DNA of 32,384 bases from a virus: positions 1-32,384 of IMG/VR virus record IMGVR_UViG_3300032291_001252, one strand, 5' to 3'. A program made the translations under genes and the position numbers. Below, in pieces: positions 5,529 to 11,739 of this stretch; within the stretch, counting starts at the first letter, position 1; each line of letters begins with the position of its first letter. The notes under the pieces were generated by a model that saw nothing but the letters and a program-made list of their open reading frames with translations, was not told the origin of the DNA and did no database searches.

Positions 5529-7684
5529 AAAATTATAAAGAATTTCTAAAAACTAAACAAAAAACAACCACACAATCAGGATTTATAGTTGATCAATTAA
5601 ATCACAATTTATTTGATTTTCAAAAGTTTATTGTTAAAAGAGCATTAGAATCAGGTAAATATGCAATTTTTGCAGATTGTGGATTAGGTAAAACTTTAAT
5701 GCAGCTGGAGTGGTCATATCAAGTTGCAAAGCATACAAAAAAACCTGTTTTAATTCTCGCTCCATTAGCCGTAAAAGGTCAAACTCAAAATGAGGCTATA
5801 AAATTTAATATCAATACTGAATTAATTGAAATCATAAATTATGAGCAATTAGATAATATTGATTGCAGTAAGTATTCAGGTGTTGTATTAGATGAAAGTT
5901 CAATTTTAAAAAACTATGAAGGAGAAACAAAAAAACAGATTATTGATTCATTTAAAAATACTCCATATAAGTTAGCTTGTACAGCAACGCCATCTCCAAA
6001 TGATCCAATGGAATTAGGCAATCATTCAGAGTTTTTGGATGTTATGAGCCGTAATGAGATGCTTGCTATGTATTTTGTTCACGATGGAGGCGAAACTGCA
6101 AAATGGAGATTAAAAGGACACGCTGTTAAGAGATTTTATCAATTCATTGGATCGTGGGCTGTGATGTTAAATAAGCCTCAGGATATTGGATTTAATGTTG
6201 AAGGATATAATTTACCATCACTTAATTTATATGAGAAAGAAATTAAAACAGCAAAGCGTGATAATGGTAGTTTATTTAACGATGCTATAATATCTGCAAC
6301 TAATTTTAATACAGAGTTAAGATTTACAAAAGTAGAGCGTATGGATGAGGTTGCAAAAATTGTTAATAATAGTGATGAAAACTTTATTATATGGATAAAG
6401 CAAAATGAGGAAGGTGAGTTACTAAAATCATTAATACCTGATGCCATTGAAGTTAAAGGGAATGATACACAAGAATATAAAGAAAAAATGTTATTAGGTT
6501 TTGCTGATAATAAATTTAGAGTATTAATAACAAAAACTAAAATAGCTCAATTTGGTTTAAATTATCAGAATTGCAGAAATCAAATCTTTGCCTCATTAGA
6601 TTTCAGTTTTGAAGGATTATATCAGGCAATTCGTAGGAGTTATAGATTTGGTCAAAAGAATGAAGTTAACATTTATCTTATTACAACTGACACAATGAAA
6701 AATGTAAAACAATCAATTGATAACAAACAAAAACAATTTGAAACTATGCAAAAAGAAATGGCTGATGCTATGAATGCAACAATTAATAATGATGTATTAA
6801 CTAAGATTGAGTTTGATACTAAATCTGTAATAAATGAATACTATGAGATACATCGTGGCGATTGTGTTGAATTAATAGAAAATTTAGATGATGAGAGTAT
6901 TGGATTAAGTGTTTTTTCTCCTCCATTTGCTGAATTGTATACTTATTCATCACACATTGAGGATATGGGAAATTCAAAAAATTACAATGAATTTATGCAG
7001 CAATTTTCATACTTAATAAAACAACTATACAGAGTTATAAAGTCCGGTAGAAATGTTGCTATACATTGTATGGATTTGCCTATTCAAAAAGGAAAAGAAG
7101 GATTTATTGGATTGAGAGATTTTAGCGGAATGATATTAAAGGCATTTGAAGATGAAGGATTTATTTATCATTCAAGGGTTACAATTTGGAAAGATCCTGT
7201 AGTAGAAATGCAAAGGACAAAAGCATTAGGATTACTACATAAGCAAGTAAAAAAAGATTCTACTATGAGCCGTGTAGGTATTCCTGATTATGTTTTAATT
7301 TTTAGGAAAGATGGAGAAAGAATTGATCCTGTTACCAATACAGATTTAAGTGTTGATTTATGGCAAAAAATTGCATCGCCAGTTTGGATGGATATAGATT
7401 ATGGCAATACTTTGCAAGGTTATAGAAATGGCAGAGATTCAAATGATGAAAAACATATTTGCCCTTTACAATTAGATACAATTGAAAGATTAATATTATT
7501 GTATTCAAATAAAGGCGATAAGATTTTAACGCCTTTCATGGGTATTGGATCAGAAGTTTATCAAGCTGTTAAAATGGAAAGATATGGTATAGGTTTTGAA
7601 TTAAAAGAGTCATATTATGATTTAGCATCTAAAAATCTATCATCATTAGTTGAAACAAAAAAACAAAAATCTTTATTTATATGA
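5525..7684 (+). CDS. SNF2-type helicase fused to a beta-class DNA methyltransferase
   Basis: 719 residues with two domains. Residues 1-400 are an SF2/SNF2 helicase: Walker A GLGKT (53-57), Walker B LDESS (122-126), motif III TATPSPND (153-160), and motif VI RRSYRFGQ (370-377). After a linker (about 400-440), residues 440-719 form a SAM-dependent amino-methyltransferase in beta order: motif IV SPPF (465-468) comes first, and the SAM-binding motif I FMGIGS (671-676) with GFELKESYYDLA comes last. SPPF is the form usual in N4-cytosine enzymes, while N6-adenine enzymes mostly have DPPY/NPPY, so the methylated base is open. No nuclease domain is present. The phage could use it to protect its DNA while tracking along it. 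The gene is AT-richer than its neighbours (28% and 23% GC in two 60-base lines counted). Confidence 0.88.
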   Translation: MKNYKEFLKTKQKTTTQSGFIVDQLNHNLFDFQKFIVKRALESGKYAIFADCGLGKTLMQLEWSYQVAKHTKKPVLILAPLAVKGQTQNEAIKFNINTELIEIINYEQLDNIDCSKYSGVVLDESSILKNYEGETKKQIIDSFKNTPYKLACTATPSPNDPMELGNHSEFLDVMSRNEMLAMYFVHDGGETAKWRLKGHAVKRFYQFIGSWAVMLNKPQDIGFNVEGYNLPSLNLYEKEIKTAKRDNGSLFNDAIISATNFNTELRFTKVERMDEVAKIVNNSDENFIIWIKQNEEGELLKSLIPDAIEVKGNDTQEYKEKMLLGFADNKFRVLITKTKIAQFGLNYQNCRNQIFASLDFSFEGLYQAIRRSYRFGQKNEVNIYLITTDTMKNVKQSIDNKQKQFETMQKEMADAMNATINNDVLTKIEFDTKSVINEYYEIHRGDCVELIENLDDESIGLSVFSPPFAELYTYSSHIEDMGNSKNYNEFMQQFSYLIKQLYRVIKSGRNVAIHCMDLPIQKGKEGFIGLRDFSGMILKAFEDEGFIYHSRVTIWKDPVVEMQRTKALGLLHKQVKKDSTMSRVGIPDYVLIFRKDGERIDPVTNTDLSVDLWQKIASPVWMDIDYGNTLQGYRNGRDSNDEKHICPLQLDTIERLILLYSNKGDKILTPFMGIGSEVYQAVKMERYGIGFELKESYYDLASKNLSSLVETKKQKSLFI

Positions 7685-7854
7685 TAAAGATGTATTTGAT
7701 AAACAATGTTATCTCTACTAACAAAAAAACAATTTATGGCAGGAGCGGTGAAAGGGTTTACATTATCGCTAATCATCATCCTGCCCTGATTGTTTGCAAC
7801 GAGAAAGGTAATAAATTTAGTACCTCAATAAACAATTTAACTCTAAAAAAATGA
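7681..7854 (+). CDS. Hypothetical 57-residue protein
   Basis: ATG 7681 overlaps the stop of the helicase-methyltransferase (ATGA), and TGA 7852-7854 overlaps the next ATG at 7851, so the gene is coupled on both sides and fills what would otherwise be a gap. The protein begins MIKMYLINNVISTNKK and has alternating hydrophobic residues (RVYIIANHHPALIVC), suggesting a small beta barrel. I recognise no specific family. The double ATGA coupling is the best evidence that it is real. Confidence 0.6.
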   Translation: MIKMYLINNVISTNKKTIYGRSGERVYIIANHHPALIVCNEKGNKFSTSINNLTLKK

Positions 7855-8141
7855 CATTAAAAAACAGGATTGATTACCACAAAAAAAACCCACAGATTTA
7901 TGAGATGTATAAAAAATTTGCATTTCAGGCAATTAAATCTAAGCGTCCATATTACTCATCAGAGATGATTATAAACCGGGTAAGATGGGAAACTATGACC
8001 AAAGCAGAATCAGGGTTTAAAATCGCAAACGAAATGAAAGCGTTTTATTCTCGTTTATTCGTACTTGAATATCCTACCTATCAAAACTTTTTTAAACAAC
8101 GTCCTTCAATCTGTGATGGCCTTAAACTTAAAATGATATGA
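7851..8141 (+). CDS. Conserved phage protein of unknown function
   Basis: 96 residues, basic. The pattern RPYYSSEMIINRVRWET followed by GFKIANEMKAFYSRLFVLEYP and FFKQRPS recalls a small protein common in phages of aquatic bacteria, in which a helical RVRWE block precedes FYARxFMxxYPxxxxFFxxR. Its function is unknown to me. The layout suggests a compact helical DNA-binding fold. Coupled by ATGA at both ends to the neighbouring early genes. Confidence 0.65.
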   Translation: MTLKNRIDYHKKNPQIYEMYKKFAFQAIKSKRPYYSSEMIINRVRWETMTKAESGFKIANEMKAFYSRLFVLEYPTYQNFFKQRPSICDGLKLKMI

Positions 8142-8641
8142 GGCATCCATTAGAAAGAGATGATACGTTTAGTTACACAGCATCGGATATAATTCACATT
8201 GCCTGTTACTACTTAGATTTAAACCCATCAACGATAGTAAAAAGCAGTCGTAGTAAAGAGTATGTAATTGGCAGGATGTTTATTTATGATTTGCTTTTGT
8301 ATAATAGGAATTTGGATTTAACGATTGTGAAATTAGGTTATTTATTTGGTAGGCATCATTCCTCAGTAATTAACGCACGTGATGAGTTTAATAAGTACTT
8401 AGATGTTTACGATGATATGAGGCATAAACTGGAGAATTTGCATTTAAATGTTTACAGGCATTTAGATTACTATAATCATTCAATTTCAAAATCAAAAAAG
8501 GATAATGAAAGCACAAAAAAAATACTGATAGATATTCCTGAATCAATGTTTTATGATATGCTTTCACGATCCAAAAAAACTGATATAACACTATCTGAGA
8601 TTATCGTTAAATGTGTTGATAAATCATTGGCAGAAATCTAA
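8138..8641 (+). CDS. DnaA domain IV-like protein with ribbon-helix-helix-like C-terminus
   Basis: 167 residues. Residues about 14-95 follow DnaA domain IV closely: SDIIHIACYYLDL, the SSRSKEYVIGRMFIYDLL helix, LTIVKLGYLFGRHHSSVINA, which matches the DnaA-box-reading signature GRDHSTVxHA, then DEFNKYL. The AAA+ ATPase part of DnaA is absent. Residues about 125-167 (KKILIDIPESMFYDMLSR, then TLSEIIVKCVDKSL) look like a ribbon-helix-helix unit: one strand and two helices. It may bind DnaA-box-like sites to start, or compete for, replication, or repress transcription. It ends just before the promoter and structured leader of the replication gene, so it is a good candidate regulator of that site. 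Confidence 0.75.
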   Translation: MRHPLERDDTFSYTASDIIHIACYYLDLNPSTIVKSSRSKEYVIGRMFIYDLLLYNRNLDLTIVKLGYLFGRHHSSVINARDEFNKYLDVYDDMRHKLENLHLNVYRHLDYYNHSISKSKKDNESTKKILIDIPESMFYDMLSRSKKTDITLSEIIVKCVDKSLAEI

Positions 8642-8658
8642 AATTTTTTGTATTTTAG
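8627..8658 (+). promoter_or_regulatory. Candidate Bacteroidota-type promoter for the replication operon
   Basis: TTG at 8627-8629 and TATTTTAG at 8651-8658 are 21 bases apart, near the TTG/TAnnTTTG pattern; the last part of the -7 box differs. The -33 part lies in the end of the DnaA-like gene. The start of transcription would fall near 8664, exactly where the first stem of the folded leader begins. Confidence 0.42.
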
Positions 8659-8664
8659 AGTTAC

Positions 8665-8731
8665 AATTTCTTCACGTATAGCAGCCGAGAAGAAATTAAT
8701 TTCAACCACTAAGGGTTCGTGCTGCTGCTAT
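8665..8731 (+). ncRNA. Structured 5' leader, predicted pseudoknot, before the replication gene
   Basis: Three helices can form in the 112-base gap 8642-8753. P1: AATTTCTTC (8665-8673) with GAAGAAATT (8689-8697), nine perfect pairs. P2: AACC (8704-8707) with GGTT (8714-8717), loop ACTAAG. P3: ATAGCAGC (8678-8685), which is in the loop of P1, with GCTGCTAT (8724-8731), eight perfect pairs. P1 and P3 cross, giving an H-type pseudoknot with linkers of 4, 3 and 26 bases, which is sterically possible. It is followed by a short spacer, TTTTTT (8743-8748) and the ATG at 8754. Likely roles are control of translation or transcription of the DUF4373 gene by ligand or protein. No known riboswitch class is recognised. 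Confidence 0.62.
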
Positions 8732-8753
8732 CGGTACGGACCTTTTTTATTTT

Positions 8754-9449
8754 ATGAAAAAAAGCACTTATTATTTTTCACACGATTACAACGCTGCCAA
8801 CGATGTCAAAATACTTTTTATGAGGCAGCAATTAGGCATGGAGGGTTACGGAATATACTGGTACTTAATAGAACATTTAGCTGATGCAGGAGGGCGTTTA
8901 CCTTTAAAAATTATCCCTGTTTTAGCAATGCAGATGCAATCGCAGGAAATAAAAATAAGGGCGGTAATTTCGGAATTTGAGTTGTTTGAAATCGTTGATG
9001 ACACATTTTTTTCAATTCGTCTTTTAAATAACTTAGACAGAGTTAACGATTTGAAAATCAATAACTCAATCAAAGGTAAATTATCTGCTGAAAAAAGAAA
9101 ATCAACTGCGGTTGAACAGCGGTTGAACAGCGGTGCAACAAAGGAAAGGAAAGGAAAGGAAATAAAAGGAAATGAAATACAGAATGTTTTTAGTGAAAAT
9201 TTTTTAGTACACTGGCAAAATTGGATTGATTATAAAAAAACATCACATAAATTTGTTTACAAAACTGAAACGTCATTAAAAATTTCTTTTGAAAATTTGG
9301 TCCGCCTTTCTGCAAACAACGAACAAAACGCCATTGAAATAATAAACCAATCCATCGCAAACGGATGGAAAGGATTTTTTGAAATTAAAACCACACAAAA
9401 TGCAAATCGTATTGAATCAGTCGTTAATTGGGCAAATCAATTCCAATAA
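8754..9449 (+). CDS. DUF4373 (Lin1244/Lin1753-like) replication initiation protein
   Basis: 231 residues. The N-terminal domain (about 5-90) has the family pattern YFSHDYNAANDVKILFMRQ, then GMEGYGIYWYLIEHLADAGG and a second winged-helix part ending in FSIRLLNNLDRV. Residues about 105-140 are a low-complexity, lysine-rich linker encoded by tandem repeats (9108-9134 and 9143-9162). The C-terminal part (about 148-215) has the replication-protein ending HWQNWIDYKK, then NAIEIINQSIANGWKGFFEI, as in DnaD/Lin1244-type initiators. These proteins are thought to open or mark phage origins and bring the host helicase. It has its own promoter candidate and structured leader, so its level seems closely controlled. 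Confidence 0.85.
   Translation: MKKSTYYFSHDYNAANDVKILFMRQQLGMEGYGIYWYLIEHLADAGGRLPLKIIPVLAMQMQSQEIKIRAVISEFELFEIVDDTFFSIRLLNNLDRVNDLKINNSIKGKLSAEKRKSTAVEQRLNSGATKERKGKEIKGNEIQNVFSENFLVHWQNWIDYKKTSHKFVYKTETSLKISFENLVRLSANNEQNAIEIINQSIANGWKGFFEIKTTQNANRIESVVNWANQFQ
9108..9134. repeat. Iteron-like 11-bp tandem repeat inside the replication gene
   Basis: GCGGTTGAACA occurs at 9108-9118 and again directly at 9119-9129, followed by the partial GCGGT at 9130-9134. The unit is 11 bp, one DNA helical turn and not a multiple of three, so it is not explained by a repeated peptide. It lies in the part encoding the linker, as the lambda origin iterons lie inside gene O. Origin function is inferred. Confidence 0.6.
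9143..9162. repeat. Purine tandem repeat (GGAAA)x4 in the linker of the replication gene
   Basis: Four exact GGAAA units, followed by AT-rich sequence with another GGAAA after 9163. They lie 8 bases after the iteron-like repeat. They encode a Lys/Glu/Gly linker and could be low-complexity drift, but an all-purine strand beside iterons is also what an easily unwound origin part looks like. Confidence 0.55.
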
Positions 9450-10110
9450 TTCAAAAAGGATTGCTGAATGCAACGATGTTGAAATCGGGCAAACCCTTGC
9501 AAAGATTTTTGTAATGGTCGGGCTCAGGGGTAAAAACATGCCCTCCGAAATTGAATCTAAATTGTTATTCCAAAAAATTAGGGAATACTACCCACACAAA
9601 AAATTAGATGAGTTGGTACTGGCTTTTGATTTAGCGATACAAAAAAAAATAAATGCTGAGGTAAATGTTTATGATCAATTTACTTTACCTTACCTCACGG
9701 AAATAATGGATAAATACAGGGTTTATGTAAATGAACTGGCAAAGGATATTCCTGTTGAAATACCAAAGCAAATAGAATACAAAATGACAGATGCAGAAAA
9801 GTTAAATGACATTGATGAATTTGGCAAAAATCCGACTGCCTTTAACATGATACCCGGTTACATTTACGATTGGATTATTGAGTTAGGATTAATGATTATT
9901 GATGAAAATGAAAAATTAGAATACTATCGAAGGGCAATTCAAATGAGGGAAAGTGAGTTAAGAAAAAATGCTGAGTTTGGCGATGTCAAAGAATACACTG
10001 CATTTATGAAATCCAAAAAAAATGAATTTGCCGACATCAGCAAACAGGAGGTATTAAACATTGAATTTAATTACAAACGTATTGTGGTACGTGAATACTA
10101 TAACCGATGA
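9400..10110 (+). CDS. Hypothetical replication-region protein
   Basis: 236 residues from ATG 9400, giving a 50-base overlap with the replication gene; the next Met (Val-Gly-Leu-Arg context, about residue 39) would cut into a conserved-looking helix. The N-terminal half is helical with LFQKIREYYPHKKLDELVLAFDLAIQ, then FTLPYLTEIMDKYR. The second half is charged, with MRESELRKNAEF. The helical pattern recalls helicase loader or loader-inhibitor N-domains such as SPP1 G39P, but there is no P-loop, so it is not a DnaC-like ATPase. Its place after the DUF4373 gene suggests a replication partner. Function unknown. Confidence 0.6.
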   Translation: MQIVLNQSLIGQINSNNSKRIAECNDVEIGQTLAKIFVMVGLRGKNMPSEIESKLLFQKIREYYPHKKLDELVLAFDLAIQKKINAEVNVYDQFTLPYLTEIMDKYRVYVNELAKDIPVEIPKQIEYKMTDAEKLNDIDEFGKNPTAFNMIPGYIYDWIIELGLMIIDENEKLEYYRRAIQMRESELRKNAEFGDVKEYTAFMKSKKNEFADISKQEVLNIEFNYKRIVVREYYNR

Positions 10111-10679
10111 TCAATAAAATAGAATTGCATAATTCCATATTAAATGGAGATTGTGTTTTTGAGGAATGCAGATGGGAAAGCGTTAAACATTTATTTTTAA
10201 CTCATCATTATTTAAAAACTATGCCTGCTGGTATATTTGCTGTTTATGGTTTATTTGATAAAACAAATTTATATAATGCAATAGGAGCAGCAGTTTTTTC
10301 AAATGGTAGGATTCAATACGATGGAAAATATATTGAGTTTAGTAGAATGTGGATGAATGATGAATACAAAACAAATACAGAAAGTTGGTTTATTTCAAAA
10401 TGTTTAAAATTATTAAAAAAGAAATATCCAACATATGAGGGAGTTGTTACTTGGTCGGATTCTAATAAAGGTCATAATGGTATAATTTATTTGGCATCAA
10501 ATTTTGTTTATGATGGTCAAAGTAGAAAAGTGTATAAATATGTTGGAACAAATAAAAAAATAATATATCAAAGGACAGCAAATAAAAATCATATTTGTAT
10601 AGGGCATGATAAGCCAAAAAAAAGATTTATTTATTATTTTGATTCAAAAAAAAGAGAGTTATTAAAAAAAAATAAATGA
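10107..10679 (+). CDS. Mom-like DNA modification protein (GNAT-related)
   Basis: 190 residues. The core EFSRMWMNDEYKTNTESWFI followed by KCLKLLKKKYP, VVTWSDSNKGHNGIIYLASNF and VYDGQ matches the pattern of the phage Mu Mom family (E-L-x-R-L-W, then N-T-x-S-W-F-x-x-x-L, then S-Y-A-D-x-x-x-G-H-x-G-x-x-Y-x-A-x-N). Mu Mom is a GNAT-related enzyme that turns adenine in phage DNA into a carbamoylmethyl-type derivative and so blocks many restriction enzymes. The gene is very AT-rich (28%, 20% and 27% GC in three 60-base lines counted), far below the next gene, which hints at recent acquisition. It is coupled by ATGA to both neighbours. Active-site residues were not verified one by one. Confidence 0.78.
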   Translation: MINKIELHNSILNGDCVFEECRWESVKHLFLTHHYLKTMPAGIFAVYGLFDKTNLYNAIGAAVFSNGRIQYDGKYIEFSRMWMNDEYKTNTESWFISKCLKLLKKKYPTYEGVVTWSDSNKGHNGIIYLASNFVYDGQSRKVYKYVGTNKKIIYQRTANKNHICIGHDKPKKRFIYYFDSKKRELLKKNK

Positions 10680-10960
10680 TTAGACGCACTGATGCCAACC
10701 ATAAAAAATTGATTGATAAAATAAGGCAGATACCATCTGCATCGGTATTCAGCACCCACGAAGTTGGCAAAGGGTTTCCCGATATTGTTGTGGGTTATCG
10801 TGGATTAAACTACATGTTTGAAATTAAGGATGGCAAAAAAACCGCCTCAAAAAAAAAACTAACTCAGGCAGAAATAAAATTCCATAGTAATTGGACCGGG
10901 CAGATTAGTGTTGTTGAAAAAATTGAGGATATTTTAAACATATTAAAAATAAAGGTTTAA
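10676..10960 (+). CDS. VRR-NUC domain nuclease
   Basis: 94 residues, the size of free-standing phage VRR-NUC proteins. The PD-(D/E)xK core is visible: GKGFPDIVVG with Asp36, and MFEIKDG with Glu49 and Lys51, followed by the family's third block LTQAEIKFHSNW (Gln64). These nucleases act on branched or flapped DNA and are often found with SNF2 helicases in phages, as here, where a SNF2-type protein is encoded at 5525-7684. A role in resolving recombination intermediates made by ERF, or in cleaning replication products before packaging, fits. Overlaps the Mom-like gene by ATGA. Confidence 0.85.
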   Translation: MIRRTDANHKKLIDKIRQIPSASVFSTHEVGKGFPDIVVGYRGLNYMFEIKDGKKTASKKKLTQAEIKFHSNWTGQISVVEKIEDILNILKIKV

Positions 10961-10969
10961 TTTTAGCAA

Positions 10970-11485
10970 GTGAAAACCTGTAATGATTTAATCGTTGAGA
11001 TTTATCAGGATGCGAAAATTAATAATTTAATCGCAAAAATAAAGCCGACTGAATTACAGGAGGATTTAAAACAGGAGTTGATGTTGATCTTACTAGAAAT
11101 GAATTGCAGCAAGTTAAAGGAGTTAAAGCAATGCAATTCTTTGCTGCATTATGTCATCAGGATTATTACAAATATGGCTATGAGTAACAACTCGCCATTC
11201 TTTTACAAATACAAAAAAAGCGATACTGCTAAGCTATTAGATTACATCAGGTCGCAATCGGGATTTTATCCAATACATTTGGCAGACATTGCAAAAAAGG
11301 ATTTAGAAAAAAAGTTGACTAGTAATGCAAACGAGGCGCATGAATCAATGATTTTTTCAAAGTATGTGGAAATAAGAAACTGCCAAAAGGTTGCTGATTA
11401 TTTCGGAGTTCCTCATAAACACGTTTTTGACGTAGTTAAAAAAACAAAAAACCATTTAAAAACCATAATCAAAAAAGAATGTTAA
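10970..11485 (+). CDS. Sigma factor-like regulatory protein
   Basis: 171 residues from GTG 10970, nine bases after the nuclease stop; no in-frame ATG lies nearby. The N-terminal part resembles sigma region 2 (LQEDLKQELMLILLEM, then LLHYVIRIITNMAMSNNSPFFYKYKK). The C-terminal part, about 130-165 (YVEIRNCQKVADYFGVPHKHVFDVVKKTKNHL), looks like the region 4 helix-turn-helix. Similar short sigma-like proteins recur between the replication and late genes of Bacteroidota phages. It probably redirects host RNA polymerase to late promoters. I saw no clear late promoter motif to test this. Overlaps the next gene by seven bases. Confidence 0.55.
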   Translation: MKTCNDLIVEIYQDAKINNLIAKIKPTELQEDLKQELMLILLEMNCSKLKELKQCNSLLHYVIRIITNMAMSNNSPFFYKYKKSDTAKLLDYIRSQSGFYPIHLADIAKKDLEKKLTSNANEAHESMIFSKYVEIRNCQKVADYFGVPHKHVFDVVKKTKNHLKTIIKKEC

Positions 11486-11739
11486 TCGTTAGCGCATCAC
11501 TTTTCTTTTCATTTTATTTTATTCATGTTGCCAGAATACCTGCATCAATTAAAAATGGCTTGAAGTTTAAAGCACATCAAAGGTTAAAGCCACTGGATTG
11601 TTTTTCCTGTTTACCTGTTTGGATAGCTGCGGTATTATATTTATTACCTGAGTTTGTCAGTTTATTTATTTGTATTATATTTGGTGCGGGTTGTATTGCA
11701 AATGCTTTGCTTTGGATTTTAAATAAAAGTATAAAATGA
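11479..11739 (+). CDS. Small membrane protein with CxxC motif
   Basis: 86 residues, predicted membrane helices at about 2-18 and 46-82 (the latter probably two short spans, WIAAVLYLLPEFVSLF and ICIIFGAGCIANALLWIL). Between them is a basic segment and KPLDCFSCLPVW, with a CxxC pair that may bind metal or form a disulfide. It sits between the sigma-like gene and the first glycosyltransferase, coupled to the latter by ATGA. It could help the sugar cassette act at the membrane or affect superinfection. Function unknown. Confidence 0.6.
   Translation: MLIVSASLFFSFYFIHVARIPASIKNGLKFKAHQRLKPLDCFSCLPVWIAAVLYLLPEFVSLFICIIFGAGCIANALLWILNKSIK

Noticed and set aside
8732-8748. Intrinsic terminator formed by GGTACGGACC plus TTTTTT
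   Set aside because: The stem is only about three base pairs. The T run may still matter as part of the leader, but a terminator call is not supported without a longer stem.
8648-8884. 78-residue ORF on the + strand crossing the leader
   Set aside because: It runs through the folded leader and into the DUF4373 gene in another frame, with Cys/Arg-rich sequence typical of shadow frames.
5525-10960. A DISARM-, BREX- or restriction-type defence system
   Set aside because: Helicase, methyltransferase and nuclease are all present, but they are spread over a replication operon, no defence core gene (such as DrmB, PglX or BrxL types) is recognised, and the VRR-NUC and HNH proteins have ordinary phage roles.
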